In this document: one piece after another, positions 36,668 through 49,081 of the stretch
How positions within the stretch are numbered: position 1 is the stretch's first letter
Layout: every line of letters begins with the position of its first letter
Assembly (NCBI RefSeq): GCF_003473485.1
Contig: NC_053042.1
Coordinates: forward strand, 49,191,762 to 49,255,761
Reading direction: 5' to 3'
Length of the DNA: 64,000 bases
From: Medicago truncatula
Taxonomy: Eukaryota > Streptophyta > Magnoliopsida > Fabales > Fabaceae
Made by a program: the position numbers and the translations under genes
Notes under the pieces: generated by a model
Told to the model about the DNA's origin: nothing
Databases searched by the model: none
Seen by the model: only the letters and a program-made list of their open reading frames with translations

Positions 36668-37516
36668 GGTTAATTAAGTTTTTGTCCCTATAAATATCCG
36701 CAGTTTTGTTTTTAGTCCCTATAAAAATAAATCACATTTTTTAGTCCCTATAAAATTTTCTATTAGTGTTTTTAGTCCCTGTTAAATTAAAATTTGTTTA
36801 ATTAGGTTTAAACTTCTAAATTTTTGAAACATTTTTTACATACATGTTCATAACATCGTAAAATATTCTTTTTTATTTTTTTAACATGTAATGAATTAAA
36901 TATGAATTTTTCTAAAAGTCAAATTTTCAAAATTATATTAATAAAAATTTGGACCTAATAATAAAATTTTAAGTTACTTTTTTGCAGAGGAACTTTGTAT
37001 AATATTCTAAGTAAATATGTGAAAAATATGTTACAAATTTAAAAGTTTAAGCACAATTAAGCAAATTTCAATTTTACAAGGACTAAAAATATATGTTGGT
37101 CTCTGTTAAATTGAAATTTGTTTAATTATACTTAAACTTTTATATTTTTAACAGACATGTTAAGAACATTATAATAATCTCTTTTATAAAAAATTAGAAT
37201 TTTTTAACATGTAATGAATTAATATAATTATTTTAAAACGCCAAAAATTCAAGATAAAACTAACGAAAATTTGGATCTAAAAATAAAATTTTGAGCTAAT
37301 TTATTGTGGCGGAACCTTTTTTAATGTTTTAAACAATTATGTAAAAAATCATTAAAAAATTTAAAATTTTAAGCATAATTAAACAAATTTTAATTTAACA
37401 GGGACTACAAACACTAACGGAAAATTTTGTAGGGACTAAAAAGTGTGATTTATTTTTATAGGGACTAAAAACAAAACTGCAGATATTTATAAGGATCAAA
37501 AACTTAATTAACCCTA
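36668..37516. mobile_element. Long-TIR element with an identifiable empty site
   Basis: Inverted termini of about 130 bp: GGTTAATTAAGTTTTTGTCC at the left against GGATCAAAAACTTAATTAAC at the right. Both continue through AGTCCCTATAAAAATAAATC and TTAGTCCCTGTTAAATTAAA. The interior has inverted TTTAATTA-rich halves and no ORF. The related segment at about 39,510-39,600 has the same flanks without this insertion. 36,475-36,667 before it is the b561 3' flank. Confidence 0.75.
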
Positions 37517-38818
37517 GTTTATGGAACACTTGTGTAAGTTAAAAAAAATCATTTTGAGGTTGGATGAAAAAACTAACTTCATTTTAAGTTTTTTATTATT
37601 GATGAGGCAAAAGCTAGAGCGGACGAGGATTCTTATCTAATTAGAAGTCCAACATTGAATAAAAATGTATGTGTTAAAAAATATATAATTGAGATGACTC
37701 TTAAATAGTATATGTGGTGTTTAAGTTTCTCACAATTTCTAACTTCACTATGACATATACCTCTCTGACATCTTTTTTTTTTTTTTTTTTAATTTTTTAA
37801 AACATTTTGTTTACGAAAAATATCACTCTTCTCCTTAACCTTCAACACCATTTTCTTATCCATCTTTTTTCTCTTTTCCACACACACCTAATCTAATTTA
37901 ACCCTATGATTTTTCTTAAAAAAATGATAACAAGTGTCATCAGTGCACTTGTTAAGAAGTCTAAAGAAGAAACTATATCTTGAAAATTATGTATTCAATG
38001 CATTGGAACTTTAAAAAATAACTTTTTTTACATAACTAATCAATTATTTCTATTCTTGAATCCTTAACAAATGATCTAAGAGCACTTGTTAGCAAGACAC
38101 TTTTTCTTATCTTTCTTATCGCCCCTATAAATGATTTAAGGGTCTTGTTAACGAATGCCCCCGGGGCACTCTTTAAGGATTCCAAAAGAAGAAATTATTT
38201 TATAAAAAAGTTAAATATTTTAATTTCTGATGTATTGATTACACATATTTTCATGATAAGTTACTTTTTAAAGGAAGAATGTTTCTTAGGCTAGATTGAA
38301 TATGAGACTTGAATTAAATATGTGGTATAAAGTTTTTCTGTAGTAATTTGGTCTTTTATCTTTTTGATTCATTTACATTTTATAAAAAAATCAAATATTT
38401 TGATTTCCGATGCATTGATTACATTTTATAGTATCTGTAGTTTTTCTAAGAAGAGGAAGAATGAGATATAAAGTTAGATGTTGTTGGTTCATAGTAAGAT
38501 ACACTAGACAACATGATCTATCAGTTACCCTTTAATAAAAAAAATAAATCAAACGATTTATATTAAAATAATTAATAGGATCTATGGTGGAGCACTCTTA
38601 AAGTTGGGCCACCATAGACATCATTTGGGTTTAAACTTAACGGTCAGGATTTATTTGGCAAACGGAGGAAAAAGTGAAGGACCAAAAGGTACGTTTTATT
38701 AATTGTGAGACCAAAATGAAAACTTGAAATTATTTGAGGGACTATTGGATCAAATAAGCCTTTATAGAAAGTAAAAAAAAGTTTTATTTTATGGTAATAA
38801 CTTTTTTTTTTGATATTC
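37517..38818. other. Gene-free, partly duplicated DNA
   Basis: Segments near 37,517-37,750 and 38,280-38,340 recur at about 39,545-39,830 (for example TTGAATATGAGACTTGAATT). No gene is supported. Confidence 0.5.
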
Positions 38819-39420
38819 TTAACCAGTACTCCGAGGACACCCGTTAGCATAACCATTTAAATAATAATTCAGTTTTAAAATTGATACATGCAGGAGTATT
38901 GAAGAATTAAATGAAGTAAACATGAAACCTAGACAAGACGACTTTAAGAAGAACAAGATCGACATCTTTGATAAATGACCCAACTTGCACATAAATTGAC
39001 ATTTTCTGATTATATCATTTAAATTGCAAACCATTGTATTAACACCAATTGGAAGACCAAAAAATTTAACGGTAGGTTCCCCACCCTGCAACTAAGTGCG
39101 CCAAGCAGGATGAATTAACAATTTTCCACAATCATACTTTTGTGAAAAAATTCCTTCAAGCATGAAACCAACTCAAAAAGTAGCAATATCGCATCAATGG
39201 ACTTTGAAATTAGCCCTAAGTTTTTTACAAACACTCAAAAATAAGAGCAAAACTGACTACCATCTTCTACCGCTGGTTACAACAGAGTCCAACCCCTCAA
39301 CAACTAATGAAAATATAAACGGGGTCAGAAGATGGTCAATCACCTTGTTGAAGTCCCGTCTCTTCAAAGAATCATTTTTAAATTATAGATACTATAAAAT
39401 GTTTTTTTAAAAGTTAACAT
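38819..39420 (-). pseudogene. LINE reverse-transcriptase relic
   Basis: On the minus strand, from high to low coordinates, one reads GLQQGD near 39,360. A frameshift then leads to LTPFIFSLVVEGLDS (the RT block GLRQGDPLSPFLFLLVAEGL). Further on comes VKFFGLPIGVN (the block xYLGLPIGxN) with LLKSSCLGFMFTSFNSSI after it. Several stops and frameshifts separate these blocks, so the element is dead. It lies inside a duplicated interval. Confidence 0.7.
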
Positions 39421-39509
39421 ATTAACATGATAAACGATCATATAGTACTTCGATCACACTTAATTTATTTTAAAAAAACATGTTATATAGTCCGTAATTT
39501 TAAGAGGAA

Positions 39510-39840
39510 AAGTAAACATGAAATGATACATTGATTTGGATCAATATAACCATAATTTATGCTGTACTTGTGTAAGTTAAAATTTTTTTTTTTGATGTTG
39601 GATGAAAAACAAAATTTAGTTAAGTTAATGACTATTGATGAAGCAAAGGTTACAGTGGATGGGGTCTCATATTTGATGTGTGAATTGTGGGTTAAAAGTT
39701 CCGCATCGAATAGAAAAATAGATATTAAATAGTATATATTTAAGCAAGATGTTTCTTAGGTTAGGTTGAATATGAGACTTGAATTGAATATGTGGTGTTT
39801 AAATTTCTCTAATTCTAATTTCAGCATAATATAGTCTGTT
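39510..39840. repeat. Paralogous copy of the b561 downstream DNA (empty site)
   Basis: The sequence AACATGAAATGATACATTGATTTGGATCAATATAACC followed by ATGCTGTACTTGTGTAAGTT matches 36,625-36,667 joined directly to 37,520-37,750, without the 36,668-37,516 element. Confidence 0.65.
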
Positions 39841-41609
39841 TCAGTCCAATATTTCAATTTTTTTTAGAACACATTTTGATTATAATTTTATACTTTTTTT
39901 TAACCTAATTGCATTTAATCTTTATTTAAATTTTGAATCAAATCTAAAATTACTCTAATCTTTAAATCAATTTTAACAAAACAAATCTACATTAATCCTA
40001 ATTTGACTTTCAATTAAAAATATAGTAATTAAAATAAAAATAGTAACACTAAATGGTTGAACTAAAATAGTAAAATAAATAAATTAACGTTTTCTTAAAT
40101 TTTGAAAATTACAGATAAATAATAATCAATAAAAAAATTCATACAAAATGAAGAAAAGAAACAATGGAGTATAATTCAGGAAAATCCAGTTGAAGTTCAA
40201 ACAACAATACTATTAAGGAACTTGAATGATGCCCTCACGTGAAATTTCACCACACCAAAATGACATATATGCATGGAATGACCATATGATGCCAAACAAT
40301 GGAGTTTTTGTCGTCACTCTTGAAAGGAAAGGAACCAACATATTATTTACTGCCATATGGTGACTACGACTGTTTGGCATTTGCCCCCACTTTCTTTTAC
40401 ATTTAGGAATTGGTTTGATCGATCGACCAAACAAACCTTGTACTACTATCTTCTTGTTCTTTTCTCTCTTTTCATTTATTTATAGCCTTAAGCATTAACG
40501 GAATCCTAACCACCTAGCTCCCTTATCTTAACCTATGCAGATAAATCCACTTAATTTTTATTAATTATTACTTCTCAGCACCCTTGTTATCCACTTCATA
40601 TACATAGTTTATTTCCCGATTTTATAAGTGAAGGCAAAGAAGAAAACACTTTGTTTTAACTCTTACTCCAATTTGAAAATGAAATTGATTGAGATCACGC
40701 CTTGTTTGGTGAAAACAAATAGGTGAAATGTTGAAGACTCTCATGTCATACATAACAACTTAACTGTAGGGCGTTATCAATTAAAAGAGAAATCATGTAT
40801 ATAGGACCGATCTAAGGAAGTTGCAATGAAAACTTAAATGAAATAGTTTATACATTACTCCATTTCACCACAAGATATCCAAATCCTTAAATTAAATTTT
40901 TACTTGGGTCCATTCCCCTCAACTCCATTTTATTATGTCCTATTTTTGTTTATTTTAAAATTTTCAAATAGAAGCCACTCTAAGCCTCAAATGTTTTTAG
41001 ATCTCAAACTTATTTTTTCAATTTAATTTTTGCAAAATCACACTTTGAGTCTTTTAAATTAATTTTAGGTAATAATTTGATCTTTTATCTTTTTTATTCA
41101 TTTACATATAGTTTGTTATAGTTTTTAAAAAGGATTAACTTCAACTTTAACTTTAAACCTCGCATTTGATGGATGGACCCTATATATGCAAGTGGCATTG
41201 AAAGAGAAAGCAACCATCTTTAAGGCTAGGGTCCCATGTCAAAAGATTCCTTTGTCTTTCTCAGAGAAGAAATGAAAGAATCTCTTACCAATCACACAAG
41301 AGGAGAATATAAGTGGAAATAATACTAAATGAGAAGAGTGTGAAAAGAGGGTGGAAAAGAAAAATAGTTCATAGATTTAACATGTCTTTTTACAAACAAT
41401 TGACATATTAGGATTAGGATTAATATAAAAGAAAAACTAGAGAATATAAGAGAAACATTTGATCATTTAAATCTTTTTTCAAAATATATCATTTAAAATA
41501 TATTAATATACTATTACTGAATTTCAATTCGTTCAATCGGTAGATCAAAGAAAACCATCAGTGAAAAAGTAAAAAGTGAATTTTCCTTCCTTTCATTTCT
41601 CAAAAAAAT
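39841..41609. other. Gene-free intergenic stretch
   Basis: AT-rich with no gene. The 73-codon ORF on the minus strand at 40,213-40,434 has no recognised domain. Nothing else can be supported. Confidence 0.4.
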
Positions 41610-43900
41610 TCCTTCCTGTCATTGAGATATGCTTAAATTGATATCTTATATTAAAATATACATTTTTCCCCCTTCCGTCTAAAATATATCGGAGAAAATT
41701 ACATTTTTTTTCTCTCTCTCTCTTATGAGAAACTTGAATTATATTTGCCTCCTTTCATATGGTAGAATTCACACTTATCTCCCTTAATAAGGTACCGTTT
41801 GACCCGGTTTTTTTTTAGTTTCTCTACATTTTTAAGGAGAAGCTAGGCCAAACACAATATCAATAATTCGAAAAAAAGTACTTTTTTAGAATGCATAAAA
41901 TTGAATGGATTGAGCTTTAACCAAAAGTTGTTGAATGTTACTTCAAAAAACTGCTTCTCCCTAATTTACTTCACAAGCACCTCTCTTCAACTCATGCTGA
42001 CACTTTTATTTTATTTTTTAATATTATATTTCAATTTTTTTTATTCCATATAATTTTATTTTATTTTTTTGAACCGGTCCATATAATTTGTTTTTGAAGG
42101 AGGGTCCATTTAATTTTATTATCTATTTTTGAAGGAATTTTATTATTTTTTTATCACTTATACATTTAATTTCAATATCGTTTAATTATCACAATCTCAC
42201 AAATATTTTTATTCATGTTGTCATTGGATGACACCAAATATATTTATTCCCTTTCTTCAACCTCACAAATATACACACACATTACGTTCAGAGTAATACT
42301 TTATGTCCGTATGTCTGTTTTTTTGTTACACTAATGCGTATAATTTTTTTAGTGTTGCGTAATGCGTATAATTATTTTTATAAAATTTTGATTTTAATTA
42401 AAAGTAAAAGTAAAGATGCCTAAAAAATTATACTTAAATATATATTTTATACATTTATATTGTAACAAACTATGCATCTCTTTTTCTTATTAAAAAAACT
42501 AAACATATCTTCTTCAATGACACCAACAATGTAACAAATATAATATCATATAATGTAAATTCTTATCTTTTTAAATGACACCAAAAATATGGTATTCTTA
42601 TAACCTGTTATACAGTATAATTGAAAAGGAAAAAATAAAATATTCAAACAACAAAAGATCATAGTTGCAACAACATCACTCCACAACTTTATTCGAATGT
42701 GTGGAGTTGAAGATGAAGAGCTTAATAAATGTGATGTTATCTCTGAATATATGTTGAGCGTGACGAAGAAAGCAATATAAATGAAGAAATCGGTTCATAT
42801 AATTCAGGAAGAGTACAAAATGGAGGCTACATGAATAGAGTTAGAAATCAAATAGGAGTTGCGTTGATGGAGAGTAGAAATGTTTGAGTATGCGATGATT
42901 TATGTTTTTTTTTTAAACAAGATGATTTATGTTTTTAATTTTTCAAACTACTTTGATATTATTTATGTTATTATTTGAGCCATCTTAAATTATTTCTCCT
43001 ATTCAAATATTTAACAAGTCTTTTATATGATGATACGAATTTGTATTCATGTTACACAAAATAAACATCATTGAGTAAATATAGTATTTGTAAAAAAAAA
43101 ATCTTTTATATTTTAAACATTTTTTCCCTTCAAAAAATATTTTAAACATTTTTTTATTTATTATGTTAATTCATAATAAATTCAAAGTTTTGTCCTCGTG
43201 AACCAGTTGATATTGACAATGCATAAATATATACAAGGTCCCGGGTTTGAACCCCGTACACCACCAAAAAAATAATAAGTTCAAAGTTTTGTACAACTTT
43301 TAACTTAAAAATAACTTTAGAACTAAAAAAAATAAAGAAACCAAACAGCTTTAGTTTTTTCCTTAAAGGGCTTTATTTTAACTTTGTTTTAAAGTAACTT
43401 TTAGACAAAAAAAAAAAAAAGTCTGGTCAAACAGTAACTAAGCACCTTAATCCATTTTCATATGATTAAATTGGCAATGCATGCTTTTTTCTTTATTTTT
43501 GATTCATATATCATTAACATAAAAATATTGGGCAACTAGAGTGAAACATAATGTGTATTATCATTATAATTTTCTTTATTTTAAAATATAATTAAAAGCT
43601 ATCATAATTTCATAAACTATGAGGCAATACTTGATAAAATAAAATATTGAACAAACTACTTAAACTGATAAAAAATTGTTTAAAATTGACTTTCATATTA
43701 TAAACTCGTAAAATTAATAATGAACTTTTCAAAGAAAGAAAAATTGTTTTTTAAATGTTGGCTTTCAGATTTTTTACATAAAATGCTGACTTAAAGTTAA
43801 CTTCTTTCATGAAAATCTTTATTTATGTTAAATTAGATTAAAGTATAATGCATATTTAATTTTTAAGCGATCATAATGCAATGCAAGCATGTTTTAGACT
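41610..43900. mobile_element. Diverged relative of the 12,730 MULE-like element, split by a nested element
   Basis: The left part (41,615-41,790: ATGCTTAAATTGATATCTTA, TTAAAATATACATTTTTCCC, GAGAAACTTGAATTATATTT) aligns with 12,755-12,915. The right part (43,800-43,890: CTTTATTTATGTTAAATTAG, ATTAAAGTATAATGCATATT) aligns with 13,285-13,365. Between them lies the 41,791-43,438 insertion. The boundaries are approximate because the ends are decayed. Confidence 0.55.
41791..43438. mobile_element. Nested TIR element
   Basis: The left end GGTACCGTTTGACCCGGTTT pairs with the right end, whose reverse complement is GTTACTGTTTGACCAGACTT. Inner inverted matches include TTTAAGGAGAAGCTAGG on the left and TTTCCTTAAAGGGCTT on the right. 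No transposase ORF. It interrupts the MULE-like relic around it. Confidence 0.55.
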
Positions 43901-43992
43901 TGGAAAGTATAATTTAATCAAACAAATAAGTGAGAGTCTAAACATAGAATAAAATTTTCATAATTACTAGAGTTAAATGATAAATATCTTGT

Positions 43993-44049
<57 letters not shown>

Positions 44050-44842
44050 TAATCACCAAAAACTATGTACCTTAAATGACACCCATTACTATTTTCATTA
44101 GTGTTTCATTTGATTTGCTTATCAGAAGTATCATTGCTTTCAATTTAACAAAATGTTTTGATTTGTTATCTCGAAAGCTCGTCAAGGTTAGAGCAAACTC
44201 AAAATTCAAAGAGGGTTTACAAATTTTTTTATCGATCCCCAACCAAAAAGATCTTTAAACTGATAGTAAGAGTTAAAACACACGTCTTTATGCAAGATGA
44301 GGTAACTTTTTAATAACTAAAACAATCTTCGTTGATATGACTTTTCTTTTCAAATATGAAATATTTGTATATCAATTAATTAACATATTCACCACATTTT
44401 GTCCTATGACAAACTTATTTAACACATAATAGTTTAATACTCCTATGTCGTATAAGCAATCAAATCAATTACTCGAATAGTACTCCATGATTATTGAATT
44501 TATTTACTTCCTAATGTTGAAGATATTTGATAGATGTATCATGTATAATGATAATAAGTTGTCTGTCCCTATTGGTGCGCTGTGCCAACTCATAAGAGTA
44601 CCTACCAATAAACCCACCCAGCTAAGCCTTTTAGTAGAATTTTGAAGTTATTATTTGTAGTAACAGTTACCCTTTCATTCTACAACTATAATATCTCATT
44701 CTCAACCAACCCTATCTCTCTAATATCTTTCTTATCTCAAAATATTACTTACTTTGTTGAATTATATTCGTGTGTTCTGTTACAACAAACACCAAAAAAG
44801 TTGTTCCAAGTATTCTTTCTTAGAAAGAGAAAGAAAACAAAA
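43901..44842. other. Intergenic and promoter of the remorin gene
   Basis: Contains an (AT)n microsatellite at about 43,997-44,046 (about 25 repeats). No gene. The upstream leader of the remorin gene must lie in the last few hundred bases; no clear TATA box was picked out. Confidence 0.5.
43997..44046. repeat. (AT)n microsatellite
   Basis: An uninterrupted run of about 25 AT dinucleotides, likely length-polymorphic. Confidence 0.95.
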
Positions 44843-46755
44843 ATGACAGATCAAGAGCAACCAAAAAAGATAGAATCTGAATCAACATCGAATCCTCCAC
44901 CACCACCTGCTTCAACTGAGACTACTACTACTCCTCTCCCTGAGGCTCCAAAGAAAGATGTAGCTGAGGAGAAATCTGTAATTCCACAAGATAACAATCC
45001 TCCTCCTCCTCCTCCAGTTGTTGATGACTCCAAAGCTCTTGTCATAGTTCAGAGTATGACACTAAAATATATACATATTCTTCTAAATTCATGTGTTTAT
45101 ATTTTATTGGTTGCGTAGGAAACAATTTTATCATAGAAAAAAAGGTGTCAGTGCTTATGTTCTATGTTTTATCTACCTTTTTTGGTCTTTTTTTTTGGAC
45201 TGGTATAAGGTGACCACTTTAAATTTTACGTTTTAGTTTCATGATGATTTTAATATAAAAGAGAACTTTCATTCGTGAGTAATTTTCCATCTTCAAATTT
45301 TCCCCATAATTGATTTTTTCAACGAGTAGTTTACATGAGTAAAAAAAATAATATCAATACATAGTTTTTATTTGGTGTAGTTCTAGTTTCTATACATATC
45401 AGCGATAGTTGAGACTTGTTTAAAAATTTCTGCAGTTTTAATAGCAAAATTGAATGTAAGGTCTAAAATTTGTCTTTCTTTGTCTTATAGTCTCTGTTTT
45501 CTTAATAATTTAAACAATTTTTGTGTGTAAATTATTACTTTAAATAGAAGGGGGTGTTTTTATCTTTCTTTCTTTTTCTGTTCTTAGCAGAAAAAGTTAA
45601 TACTTGTCGTATTGAGTTTCCTGAAGGGGGGATTATTGAAAGTTTTAACAAAGAAAAGTCAAAACTCATCATTTACTAATCAAGTTTTGACTTCCTTGTA
45701 TTTTTCTCAGTTTCCATTTGCTGGAATTTCTCTGATGATTGTTCTATTAGGAAGAGTTATATTTTCAAGTTGCTATGTTTACCAATTACCAATCAACTAC
45801 AAGCTAATCAATTAAGTGTATGGTTAAATTGACAATTGAATTTAATATTATTACGATGTGTCACCTTGATTTCTTTCAACCTATCCAATACTGTGCATCC
45901 AAACATGCGTTAAGATTCAAGTAAAGATCGATTTTTTGCATATTGAAGCCAAAAATATGCACAGATTAGCTTAGTTTTGTAATCAGTGCGTTGGTCCGAA
46001 CATATCATCAGTAATATTTGTTTGTAAGTCACCTTCAGTTCGACCGCGGTATAATCACATTGATATAATTATATTGTTAATTTGGTTTGCTATCAGAGAC
46101 TGATGAAGCTGCTGAAGAGAAACCAAAAGAGGGCGGCTCTATCGACCGCGGTATATATCTTGTCATTGTGACACTCAATTTCCCTTTATGCACTTCATAT
46201 GCTAACATTACAAGTTATGACATTTCATTCTTCTTCAGATGCTGTGCTTACAAGAGTTGCAACAGAAAAGAGGCTGTCACTAATCAAAGCATGGGAAGAA
46301 AGTGAAAAGTCAAAAGCAGAGAACAAGTAAGAGCTTTCACCATCTAATGTTTAATTTTCAAATTTTTAGAACCTTATTACATCGAGTCATGAATTTGATG
46401 AGCAGAGCTCAGAGAAGACTTTCAACCATAACAGCATGGGAGAACAGTAAGAAAGCTGCTAAAGAAGCTGAATTGAGAAAACTTGAGGTAAGAACTTATT
46501 TTATTTATATGACAAAATATGAGGGAACAATTAACTTTAATTACTTTTCACTGTGAATAGGAACAACTAGAGAAGAAAAAGGGAGAATATGCAGAGAAAT
46601 TGAAAAACAAAATAGCAGCACTTCACAAGGCAGCTGAAGAAAAGAAGGCTATGATTGAGGCAAAGAAAGGTGAAGATTTACTCAAAGCAGAGGAGATAGC
46701 TGCAAAATACAGGGCAACTGGAACAGCTCCAAAGAAACTCTTTGGTCTTTTCTAA
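44843..46755 (+). CDS. Remorin (group 1 type)
   Basis: The model is join(44843..45053, 46097..46150, 46239..46326, 46406..46487, 46561..46755), all GT-AG, 209 aa. The N-terminus is disordered and Pro-rich (NPPPPPASTETTTTPLPEAP), as in group 1 remorins. Residues about 90-206 are the Remorin_C domain (AVLTRVATEKRLSLIKAWEE, then QRRLSTITAWENSKKAAKEA and a long Lys/Glu coiled coil). It ends GTAPKKLFGLF, the amphipathic remorin C-terminal anchor that attaches the protein to plasma-membrane nanodomains. Remorins shape nanodomain signalling, plasmodesmal traffic and microbe responses. It has a Pro-rich N-terminus unlike the symbiosis-specific SYMREM type, so a housekeeping or defence role is more likely (inference). 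The ATG at 44843 was preferred over an upstream in-frame ATG at 44642, whose extra residues are hydrophobic and unlike remorins. Confidence 0.94.
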
Positions 46756-47361
46756 TGCTACAATGTTCAAGCTTGTGGTCAACAAAATATGATGTGTTAT
46801 TATTACTATGTGTTTTCTTCATGTGTGATTTGGTGTCTTTTTAGTTTATGTTAATTTATTCTGTGTGCATAGTGATGTATATTTGCTTGTTGTATATATC
46901 CATTACTTTGGGAATAAAAACAATTTAACTCTCATTCAATTTGTGCAATATAAAGTCCTTGTATTAGACCCACTAATTCACTCATTCTTAGATGTTGGCA
47001 AAGAAAGATACACCAATGAAAACACTGAATAACAAAACACAGATCATCATGAAACCTGGGACATTATAATTACACATAATCAACAGTTGTTGAAGGACGT
47101 GAACAAAATCACTAGTTGTTAATCCATTGATCTAACCATTCTCTGTCCACCCTTTTCCCCCTCTAAACATGGACCATGCATTTTTCAAAAATGAAGATAT
47201 CACAAAAAGGTTGAGAAAACTAAACTAACTATTCTACCTACCATATATCAGAGTATTTGCCTTTCTCTATTGAAGAGACTAACTAACATAGTGGATGTTT
47301 GGTATCACGGTTTGTCAAAGCATTGGTATCAGGATGGCTCATTGTGATACCAAACACGCAC
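46756..47361. other. Convergent 3' flanks of the remorin and MYB17-like genes
   Basis: No gene. It carries the 3' untranslated regions of both genes and ends with a short stem-loop (see separate entry). Confidence 0.5.
47296..47356. repeat. Short inverted repeat just downstream of the MYB17-like stop codon
   Basis: TGTTTGGTATCAC (47296-47308) pairs with GTGATACCAAACA (47344-47356), a perfect 13-bp stem around a 35-bp loop that contains a further GGTATCA. It ends 6 bp from the stop codon of the minus-strand MYB gene, inside its 3' UTR. It is probably a remnant hairpin MITE, or possibly a transcript-end structure. Confidence 0.6.
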
Positions 47362-49081
47362 TTAGTCACATCTACCATCAAGGAGATTCAAGAAATTGTC
47401 AGTATGTCCCAGGAAACCTATTTCATCAGGCATGCGCAGTAGGTGCTTCAGTGCAGAATCAGAAGTATCAAGAAATTCATAATTTCCTGAATCTGAACCA
47501 GATATATCATCTTCAAGCTTCAGTTTGTAGCTACTGGCATTTTGTTCCTGAATCAGGTTGACATCTTCAAGCTTTGGTGTTGACACTTTCAGGCTTTGTG
47601 TTCGGTTGTTTTTCACCTGCAATGAGACATCTGAACATGATTCCTCCAATGAGACGATGCTTTGACACACTACTCCTGCACGGAATTTGTCTCCAACATC
47701 AGAATGCCAAAGTTGAAGAAAGTAATCAGGGTATGTTTTAGTCGTAGAGCCTGAATTAAGCAAAGTGGACTCCAACGACAGCCTCGTCTCTGCTTCAACC
47801 CTTGCACTTTCCCACTGGACCATGTGGCGTGTAGAAGGAGAATTAGACTGGACATTCCTATCAGGAAGGAGACATGGATGTTTTTCCCCTAGTGACTGCC
47901 GGACACGTTTCTTTAAATGGGTGTTCCAATAGTTCTTAATCTCATTGTCTGTTCTTCCTGGTAGTTGAGCTGCTATAGCAGCCCACCTAGAAAAGAAAGA
48001 TTGCATAGTTATCAGTTACATGCAAAGTGAATGTACTAAGCAAGTTACGAGTGAATAATGAACCTTTAGGACTAAGATGAGGTACCTGTTGCCAAGCATG
48101 GCATGAAGTTGAATAATAGTAGTTTCTTCTTCATTAGTAAATGAGCCACGCTTGATGCCGGGACGAAGATAGTTTATCCACCGAAGCCGGCAACTTTTAC
48201 CGCATCTTAGGAGACCTACTTGTAGTAAACATGCATTAAATTAAATTAGTAAGTTGCAAGACTCCGTTTTTCTGTTACGGTCATATGTTCACTCTTTGCA
48301 TACATGGAAGCACATTCAGTTACTGTAGGCAATCCCTTGAATCTCAAGGCAGGGAGAGCAAGGGACGTTCATTAGACCCTAACCCATCGTCCCTAGACAC
48401 ACAAACCCGATGCTCTACAAGTCAACTACTACCAGGTCTATTTAAGACGGGATTGAGATTGAGTTGTTTTCAAGGACAATTGCAACAAATTTTAAGGTAC
48501 TCACACAATTATGAGTTATGACTGTTTTTTTAAAATATTCTTCCATGCATTCCACCTTAACTGTTATTTATACATTTCACAATCATTTTTTTGTTTATAA
48601 TTTTTTTACTAGGAAAACACAACTGGGAGCAACCATAAGGTGGAATTTCTTCAAGAGTATGTACGCCTATAGAGCGAAAAATTTCTTTCACAGACAACTT
48701 CATTTGGAGAAAAACATTGGCTAATGGCTATAACAAATTTTAGATTCTATGAAAACTAAGTTGTGTGAAAACAACATACATAAACTTTTTTCAATCATAA
48801 AAGCCATACTAAAATATTCTTCCCTAGCTTCAATTCAAAATATTCCATAAGTTCACAGAAAGAAAGGAAAAAGCATACAAACAAAAAGTACCAACAAAAC
48901 AGCAAAAAAGCAAAGAAAAAGGGTGTAAGAAGAAAAGTTTGACAGTACCTGCATGTTTAGGAAGTGTACGCCAACTTCCATGGCCATGTTTGGTTATGTA
49001 GTCAACTAAAGCTTCATCTTCTTCAGGAGTCCAAGCTCCTCTTTTCACACCATGTTTCTCACAACAAGGTGCTTTACCCAT
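47362..49081 (-). CDS. MYB17: R2R3-MYB transcription factor, subgroup 9 (MYB17/MIXTA-like)
   Basis: The model is complement(47362..47986, 48086..48215, 48949..49081), with the two intron positions usual for R2R3-MYBs, 295 aa. The R2 repeat has Trp at 17, 37 and 57. The R3 repeat has Phe70, Trp89 and Trp108 with [18 protein letters not shown]. Residues 141-158 carry [18 protein letters not shown], the subgroup-9 signature (A/V-QWESARxEAExRLS). With the preceding SPSTRHM it is closest to MYB17 rather than MYB16/106. MYB17 in Arabidopsis is linked to inflorescence and flower development; MIXTA-type members control epidermal cell shape. Nuclear DNA-binding role. The first methionine ([11 protein letters not shown]) is typical. 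The orthology call is from memory of motifs. Confidence 0.92.

Noticed and set aside
40213..40434. 73-codon ORF on the minus strand
   Set aside because: No domain, no splice-compatible extension and no resemblance to known families; treated as chance.
43180..43275. GGTTTGAACCCCG B-box-like sequence suggesting a tRNA or SINE
   Set aside because: No cloverleaf and no matching A box at the right spacing; at most a decayed SINE end.
44642..44842. Longer remorin start at 44642
   Set aside because: The extra N-terminal residues are hydrophobic and unlike any remorin; the ATG at 44843 gives the usual MxxxE-rich start.
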